From CAZMGV01 sp964565925 (GTDB lineage: Bacteria; JAGRBM01; JAHCIT01), in NCBI GenBank assembly GCA_964565925.1, contig CAZMGV010000005.1, positions 62,001 through 126,000 on the forward strand: a stretch of 64,000 bases of DNA, given 5' to 3'. The notes beneath the pieces are model-generated. The model was given only the letters and a program-made list of their open reading frames with translations. It had not been told where the DNA came from and did no database searches. Both the position numbers and the translations under genes were made by a program. Each line of letters starts with the position of its first letter. Positions within the stretch are counted from its first letter, which is position 1. Shown here piece after piece: positions 59,546 through 64,000 of the stretch.

Positions 59546-60106
59546 TCAGATGCGGGTAGAGCCCCAGGCGGCCCCTTGCCAGGATTTCACGTCGAAATCT
59601 CCGGAGATGCGGATATAGATCGCGTGCGTCTGGCCCTTGTCGTTGTGAATGTAAATGAGGCCCGGAAAGCCGGTAAGCAGCCCTTCTTCGAACACGATTT
59701 CGTCGTTCTCGAAGGTGACGCCGTCATCGGTGGCGGCCAGATCCGTCCCGTTGGGGAGCTTGAGGCCCGGGTAGGGAGTGACGGTGCCCAGATAGCCGAA
59801 CTTCAGGCCGCCCGGGAGCGTGTATTTTTCAACTTCGGTGGTGGAGCCGGCCGGTCCTGCCTGCAGGCTTAACTGGCGGCTGGCGGTGCTGATCCGGATG
59901 ACCGCACGGCCCTTGTCGACCGACGCCTTGCGCGCCGCGACAACCAGCTGACCGATATGGGAGGACGCCTGCTCAAGGGCGGCTCCGGGCGCGAACGACA
60001 GGTAGTTCGGCAGCGTGAAGGCGACCAACGTAGCGAAGATCAGGATCGGGGCCACGATTTCCAGCGGGTGGAGTCGTGCTTTGTTCGCAACAGCGGCGGT
60101 TTCCAT
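59546..60106 (-). CDS. Pseudopilin-like (GspH/FimT-like) protein
   Basis: The 186-residue protein has a single N-terminal hydrophobic helix (LHPLEIVAPILIFATLVAFTLPNYLSF) placed after about 12 residues. A helix (ALEQASSHIGQLVVAARKASVDKGRAVIRI) and a beta-rich domain follow (RQLSLQAGPAGSTTEVEKYTLPGGLKF ... FENDEIVFEEGLLTGFPGLIYI). This layout and the IRIS/LPGG spacing resemble GspH/FimT minor pseudopilins. The prepilin cleavage motif (G/A-F-T-L-I-E) is degenerate, with only PLE preserved, so processing is doubtful. No other secretion or pilus gene is near. Confidence 0.7.
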   Translation of the reverse strand: METAAVANKARLHPLEIVAPILIFATLVAFTLPNYLSFAPGAALEQASSHIGQLVVAARKASVDKGRAVIRISTASRQLSLQAGPAGSTTEVEKYTLPGGLKFGYLGTVTPYPGLKLPNGTDLAATDDGVTFENDEIVFEEGLLTGFPGLIYIHNDKGQTHAIYIRISGDFDVKSWQGAAWGSTRI

Positions 60107-60240
60107 GTTCGGGGGAAATAACTACCGGATTTCGGGTAGTTTTGTAAACCCGTTTAGGCATTTTCAGCGTTTTTTTTGAGATCCCCCGTATCCGTTGTGT
60201 GGCCATGCAGACCGCGGACCGGTGCCGGAACCTGAAAATG

Positions 60241-60265
60241 GAAAGGGCCGCAAGGCGGCCCTTTC
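60241..60265 (-). terminator. Intrinsic terminator of the small basic-protein gene
   Basis: A perfect 11-bp stem GAAAGGGCCGC (60241-60251) with its complement at 60255-60265 and a loop of three. On the minus strand it is followed by CATTTTCAGG. It lies about 85 bases after the stop at 60349 and before the promoter of the pseudopilin-like gene. Confidence 0.7.
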
Positions 60266-60348
60266 TGGAAATCTGTAACTTGGGTTCAGGTGTGAAGGCT
60301 CGTTGCAGGACCCATGTGTGCGTTCCTGCCGAGGCTCAGGTGACTTGG

Positions 60349-60540
60349 TCAGGAAGCGGCGAGCTCCGAGCCGGTTTCGGCAAGGCCATCCCGGTCCGGT
60401 CCGCCAGTGACGGCCGCCTTCAGCTTCTCGCCTGCCTGCTTGCATGCGGCTTTGCGGTTGCGCTCGCGTGCCTGGGTGTATCGTACGAACCTGTCTCGGT
60501 AGTTGCGTACCGGCTTTGTCTTGTTCGTAGCCATGTCCAT
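60349..60540 (-). CDS. Small basic protein of unknown function
   Basis: A 63-residue Lys/Arg-rich protein (MDMATNKTKPVRNYRDRFVRYTQARERNRKA ...). The reading frame would be weak evidence alone, but GAGGAG lies four bases before the ATG at 60540 and a strong intrinsic terminator follows, framing a single-gene unit. The stretch YRDRFVRYTQARERNRKAACKQA is predicted helical and could bind nucleic acid. No family recognised. Confidence 0.6.
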   Translation of the reverse strand: MDMATNKTKPVRNYRDRFVRYTQARERNRKAACKQAGEKLKAAVTGGPDRDGLAETGSELAAS

Positions 60541-60552
60541 AGGTCTCCTCAT

Positions 60553-61020
60553 TTCAGGTCCGTCCGACGGGTCCGCCTTTTATCGACAGGCGGGAGTCTC
60601 AACAGGCCTTGCTGGGTTCCATTCAGCACAAGCAGTGCCAAGCCCAGTCAGAGAACAGTCGTCAAATATAACTATCTGAAATTACAGCAAAAAATATAAG
60701 TAATGCGACTCACGTCACATACGGATAGGCGGTTTTAGTCAACACTTTGAGCTCGATTGTGCAATAGATCACGGCCGAAATTCGCCAAAGCGGTGCAAGG
60801 CTTGCGCGTACCGCAAAGGAGGGTCCGGTTGCCCTCAGCTTGGGCGGCGAGATCCGACCCAGGTGCCGTCCGCGACGAAATTGGAATAAAACGTTTGTCA
60901 GAGCATTTTTTACTTGCGCCACGCCTTATAACGCAGTAAGTCAATCCCGTGGTCTAGCGCGTTTAATGAAACGCCGTTTGATACCCCGTTTTCGATACCC
61001 AAGGAGTGAAAAGAATCTAC
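60553..61020. other. Intergenic region without a recognised gene
   Basis: The 468 bases hold only short frames without family features or ribosome binding sites. Bases about 60655-60720 are AT-rich compared with the surroundings and probably contain the promoter of the small basic-protein gene. TATAAC near 60926 is a possible -10 element for the H1-like gene to the right. Confidence 0.5.
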
Positions 61021-61386
61021 ATGGCAACCAAGAAGGCACCTGCGAAGAAGAAACCGGCTGCGAAGAAGGCTCCGGCCAAGAAGTCCGCCCCCAAGAAAGC
61101 CGCCCCCAAGAAGGCGGCAGCGAAGGATCCGCGCCACGCCCTCGAATCGCAGATCAAGGGACTCGAGAAGTCGCTGCACGATCTCCGCGGCGAGCTGACC
61201 CATTTCCAGGGCACCGTCGTCTCGTCGTCCCGCAATCTGGTTCACGCGTTCTCGGGCTTCCGCGATGCGCTGTCGTTCCAGAACAACCCGGCTGCCGACG
61301 GCGTTCGTCAGGCGGCGACCCGGCTGGTGGACGGTTTCAACCACTATATCCAGCAGCTCCAGACCCGCGTCCGCAAGATCGGCTGA
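61021..61386 (+). CDS. Histone-H1-like Lys/Ala-rich protein
   Basis: A 121-residue protein with an N-terminal tail of about 38 residues made of AKK/APK repeats (ATKKAPAKKKPAAKKAP), as in bacterial H1-like and AlgP proteins. About 80 predicted helical residues follow (ESQIKGLEKSLHDLRGELTHFQGTVVSS ... VRQAATRLVDGFNHYIQQLQTRVRKIG). It is likely a nucleoid-associated protein. A GTG at 61006, overlapping AAGGAG, is an alternative start five codons upstream. The tail resembles that of the membrane protein at 50876-51874. Confidence 0.75.
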   Translation: MATKKAPAKKKPAAKKAPAKKSAPKKAAPKKAAAKDPRHALESQIKGLEKSLHDLRGELTHFQGTVVSSSRNLVHAFSGFRDALSFQNNPAADGVRQAATRLVDGFNHYIQQLQTRVRKIG

Positions 61387-61516
61387 TATTTCCGGCTTGC
61401 TCGCGACCGATTTCCGGAGCGGTGCCCCAAGGGCCCGCTCCGGTTTCGCTTTTTGTATCGCGGCTCTCCTGTTACCTTGGTTACTGCTACCGGGTTCATG
61501 CACGAGGAGAGACGCG

Positions 61517-62197
61517 TTGAGGGACAGCGGACCGTTCCCCTTTCACTACCGGATCATGGAACCCCGGTCGCTTGCGGCGGCCCCGGCCGGGAGCCGTCCG
61601 CCGCTCGTATTCTTCCTTCATGGCATCGGCGCAGACGAGAACGACCTGCTCTCGATCGGACGGGTGCTGGACCCGTCGCTGAAAGTGGTGAGCCTGCGCG
61701 CGCCGCACGACTACTACACCGGCCATTCGTGGTTCCATATCGACTTTAAACCGGACGGCTCGGTCATCCCCGACCGGGCGCAGGCGAGGGCAAGTCTGGT
61801 CGACCTGCTCACGGCGGTCCGGATGGCTCCGGCGGCGTTCGGAGCGGACCCGGAGCGGATTTACCTCCTCGGGTTCAGCCAGGGCGCCATGATGAGCCTG
61901 GCGGCGCTTCAGAGCTCGCCGGACAGCCTCGCTGGCGTCATGGCGCTTTCGGGCCGTTACAACCCGGACGTGTTCGACCGGTCCGCCCCGGACTCCGAAA
62001 TCGCCGGCGTCCCGCTGCTCGTCGCTCACGGCACGATGGACGAGGTGCTCCCGGTCGTGAACGGCCGCCAGACCCAGGCCGCATTTGAAAAGGTGTCGAA
62101 GGATTTCACCTACCGGGAGTTCCCCATCGGTCACGGCATCAGCCAGGACGAAATCGAATGGGTCTCCGACTGGCTGGAAAAACGGCTGCAGAGATAG
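61517..62197 (+). CDS. Alpha/beta-hydrolase, carboxylesterase/phospholipase type
   Basis: A 226-residue serine hydrolase with oxyanion HGIGADENDLL, nucleophile elbow LLGFSQGAMMSLA, Asp in VAHGTMDEVLP and His in IGHGISQDE, as in YpfH/acyl-protein-thioesterase-like carboxylesterases. I choose the TTG at 61517 because GAGGAGAG (61504-61511) lies five bases upstream. The frame stays open for 250 bases further and includes a hydrophobic stretch ending LLPGSC, so an exported longer form cannot be excluded, though it would overlap the H1-like gene for its earliest starts. Confidence 0.85.
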   Translation: MRDSGPFPFHYRIMEPRSLAAAPAGSRPPLVFFLHGIGADENDLLSIGRVLDPSLKVVSLRAPHDYYTGHSWFHIDFKPDGSVIPDRAQARASLVDLLTAVRMAPAAFGADPERIYLLGFSQGAMMSLAALQSSPDSLAGVMALSGRYNPDVFDRSAPDSEIAGVPLLVAHGTMDEVLPVVNGRQTQAAFEKVSKDFTYREFPIGHGISQDEIEWVSDWLEKRLQR

Positions 62198-62291
62198 GGT
62201 CCCTCAAAATAGACACGGCGTGTCTTTGGTGTCCGGTATTTGCGGTATAATGCGCGCCGGTTTCGATGAGGGACCGGAAAAGGCGAATGCG

Positions 62292-63821
62292 ATGAGCAAA
62301 CAGGCAAACAACCAGGATTTTGACGTTCTGATCATTGGCGCGGGGATTTCCGGCATCGGCGCCGCCTGCCATATGAGCCGGGAATGCCCGAACAAGCGCG
62401 TGGCCATTCTCGAGCGGCGCGATGCCATCGGCGGCACCTGGGACCTGTTCCGTTATCCGGGGATCCGCTCCGATTCGGACATGTACACCTTCGGGTTCAA
62501 CTTCCGTCCGTGGACGCAGCCCAAGACGCTGGCCGACGGCCCGTCGATCAAGAACTACGTCATCGACACCGCCCGTGAATACGGCGTCGACAGGAAGATC
62601 CACTTCGGCGTGAAGGTGACCGGCGCCAGCTGGAGCAGCGAGGCCTGCCAATGGACACTGCAGACGCAGAACGAAAAGACCGGCGAAAAGGGGACGTGGA
62701 CCTGCAACTTCCTGATGATCTGCACCGGCTACTACAACTATGACAAGGGCTACCAGCCCGACTTCCCCGGCCTGAAGGACTACAAGGGCCAGCTGATTCA
62801 TCCGCAGCACTGGCCGGAAGACCTCAACTACGCGGGCAAGAAAGTCGTCATTATCGGCAGCGGTGCGACGGCCGTCACGCTGCTCCCGGCCATGGCGGGC
62901 GAGACCGCGCACATCACCATGCTGCAGCGCTCTCCCACCTACATGATGTCGCTGCCGTCAAAAGACCCGATGGCCTCGCGCCTGCAGGGCAAACTCCCCG
63001 ATATGGCGGTCTACCGGCTGATGCGGACGCGCAACATCGCGGTGCAGCGCTGGTCGTTCGAGGCGTCGCGCCGTTTCCCGGACGCCGCCCGCAAGCTGAT
63101 ACTGCGCCTCGCCCGCAAGCAGCTGGGTGACAGGATCGACATGCGCCACTTCACCCCGGACTACAACCCCTGGGACCAGCGCCTGTGCGCCATGCCCGAC
63201 GGGGATTTCTTCAAGGCGATCCGATCGGGCCGCGCCTCGATCGAGACCGACCGGATCAAGACCTTTACTCCGAAGGGAATCCGGCTGGAATCGGGCAAAG
63301 AGCTGGAGGCCGACATCGTCATCTCCGCGACAGGACTCGATGTCCAGATGATGGGCGGCATGAAGCTCTCCGTCGACGGCAAGATGCACACGGCCAGCGA
63401 TTCGATGCTCTACAAGAGCGTACTTCTCGAGAATATTCCCAATGCCGGGGTGGTGATCGGCTACACCAACGCCTCCTGGACCCTGCGGGCCGATCTGGCG
63501 GCCGAATACGTCTGCCGGCTGCTCAACCATATGGACAAGAAGGGCTACGCCGTGGTGAAGCCCGTGGACCGGGAAGGGTGCCGGACCGACGAGACGGTCA
63601 TGGGTACGCTGCGTTCCGGCTACGTGATGCGGGCCGCCGACCGGATGCCCCGGCAGGGCTCCCACGGCCCCTGGAAGGCTACGCACGACTATTACCGCGA
63701 CATCCCGATGCTTCGGGCCGGGAAGATCGAGGACAAATACCTCGAGTTCAAGGGGCCTGCTGCCCGCACCGGCAAGGCGGTCGCCGGTAAAACCGGGCAC
63801 GCCTCCAAGCAGGCGTCCTGA
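62292..63821 (+). CDS. FAD/NADPH flavin monooxygenase, Baeyer-Villiger type
   Basis: The 509-residue enzyme has the FAD motif VLIIGAGISGIGAACHM, the specificity segment GGTWDLFRYPGIRSDSDMYTFGF, and a Baeyer-Villiger fingerprint-like FPGLKDYKGQLIHPQHWPEDL. The NADPH-binding motif is VVIIGSGATAVTLLPAM, and the late ATG motif is VISATGLDVQ. It oxidises ketones or heteroatoms with O2; the substrate is unknown. The ATG at 62292 is preceded by GGAAAAGGCGA. A 94-base gap separates it from the esterase; an esterase next to a Baeyer-Villiger enzyme would suit a ketone-to-ester-to-acid route, which is inference. Confidence 0.9.
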   Translation: MSKQANNQDFDVLIIGAGISGIGAACHMSRECPNKRVAILERRDAIGGTWDLFRYPGIRSDSDMYTFGFNFRPWTQPKTLADGPSIKNYVIDTAREYGVDRKIHFGVKVTGASWSSEACQWTLQTQNEKTGEKGTWTCNFLMICTGYYNYDKGYQPDFPGLKDYKGQLIHPQHWPEDLNYAGKKVVIIGSGATAVTLLPAMAGETAHITMLQRSPTYMMSLPSKDPMASRLQGKLPDMAVYRLMRTRNIAVQRWSFEASRRFPDAARKLILRLARKQLGDRIDMRHFTPDYNPWDQRLCAMPDGDFFKAIRSGRASIETDRIKTFTPKGIRLESGKELEADIVISATGLDVQMMGGMKLSVDGKMHTASDSMLYKSVLLENIPNAGVVIGYTNASWTLRADLAAEYVCRLLNHMDKKGYAVVKPVDREGCRTDETVMGTLRSGYVMRAADRMPRQGSHGPWKATHDYYRDIPMLRAGKIEDKYLEFKGPAARTGKAVAGKTGHASKQAS

Positions 63822-63842
63822 GCCGGCGCCCGGCCGGCGTAC

Positions 63843-64000
63843 TTACTTGCCCGCCGGGCTCTTCTGCGTGCCGTCGGGCTTCTTGCCGCCCGTGTAGAGC
63901 TTGGGGTTCATGCCCGGAGGCGGTTCCTGATCATTGCCGAAGATGAGCGGGGGCGGCAGCACCGGTTGGCTCTGCTGCGGCGCCTTCAGCCTTGAACGTT
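63843..64000 (-). CDS. C-terminal fragment of a minus-strand gene (partial)
   Basis: An open frame runs from the window edge to TAA at 63843-63845, encoding about 52 residues ending in a Pro/Gln/Gly-rich tail (APQQSQPVLPPPLIFGNDQE ... GMNPKLYTGGKKPDG). The codon use matches its neighbours, but there are no family motifs. It converges with the monooxygenase gene, 21 bases away. Confidence 0.4.
   Translation of the reverse strand, partial: RSRLKAPQQSQPVLPPPLIFGNDQEPPPGMNPKLYTGGKKPDGTQKSPAGK

Noticed and set aside
60710..60944. Two overlapping minus-strand frames of about 70 codons in the gap before the H1-like gene
   Set aside because: There is no ribosome binding site, no conserved feature and no codon pattern like the neighbours.

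Overview
This 64 kb window is a gene-dense stretch (roughly 60% G+C by eye) of a bacterial chromosome. It is Gram-negative: there are MlaE/MlaF/MCE lipid-transport genes, lipoproteins with lipoboxes, and FtsB. Several features point to a lineage of the former Deltaproteobacteria (Myxococcota, Desulfobacterota, Binatota or similar): receiver/J-domain/TPR and DUF4388-receiver proteins, a cNMP-ABC1 fusion kinase, an MCE protein with a predicted beta-barrel tail, and a bacterial topoisomerase VI B subunit. There is no rRNA or marker set that fixes the taxon, so this is inference. I saw no insertion sequence, prophage or CRISPR array.

Layout. 1-8.8 kb: SprT/YgjP-like metallopeptidase, hotdog thioesterase, 2Fe-2S ferredoxin, topoisomerase VI subunit B without its A partner, a three-gene operon for exported proteins (sulfatase-modifying-factor-like protein, lipoprotein, and a secreted paralogue of that lipoprotein), a Nudix protein and a Cys-rich small protein. 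8.8-13.2 kb: the operon alr-mlaE-mlaF-MCE. 13.3-21 kb: a receiver/J-domain/TPR protein, then a coupled envelope-glycan set (GT2, methyltransferase fused to a polytopic membrane protein, and a second copy of that membrane protein), then ftsB. 21-26.7 kb: a HAMP-only membrane protein, a trp leader peptide with tandem Trp codons, trpE-trpG, a thioesterase, an ECF sigma factor and a DUF4388-receiver protein. 26.8-32.6 kb: an FAD oxidoreductase facing an operon of cNMP-binding ABC1 kinase, class III adenylate cyclase and a beta-propeller-like protein. 32.8-41.7 kb: molybdopterin oxidoreductase, tRNA-Phe, OsmC, then acpS-pdhA-pdhB-pdhC-ACP-acsA.

41.9-59.2 kb is a signalling island: an NtrC-type sigma-54 activator, three stand-alone receivers, five histidine kinases (three of them with receivers), a further response regulator, and three envelope proteins (two lipoproteins and a membrane-anchored TonB/AgmX-like protein with a histone-H1-like tail). 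Four good sigma-54 (-24/-12) promoters precede the receiver operon and the three envelope genes, so the island looks like a self-contained sigma-54 regulon. 59.2-64 kb: tRNA-Asp, tRNA-Val, a pseudopilin-like protein, small basic proteins, an esterase, a Baeyer-Villiger-type monooxygenase and the end of a minus-strand gene.

The most promising leads are the sigma-54 envelope regulon, the cAMP/ABC1-kinase operon, the rhizobial-style trp leader peptide, and the AcpS-PDH-ACP-ACS cluster.
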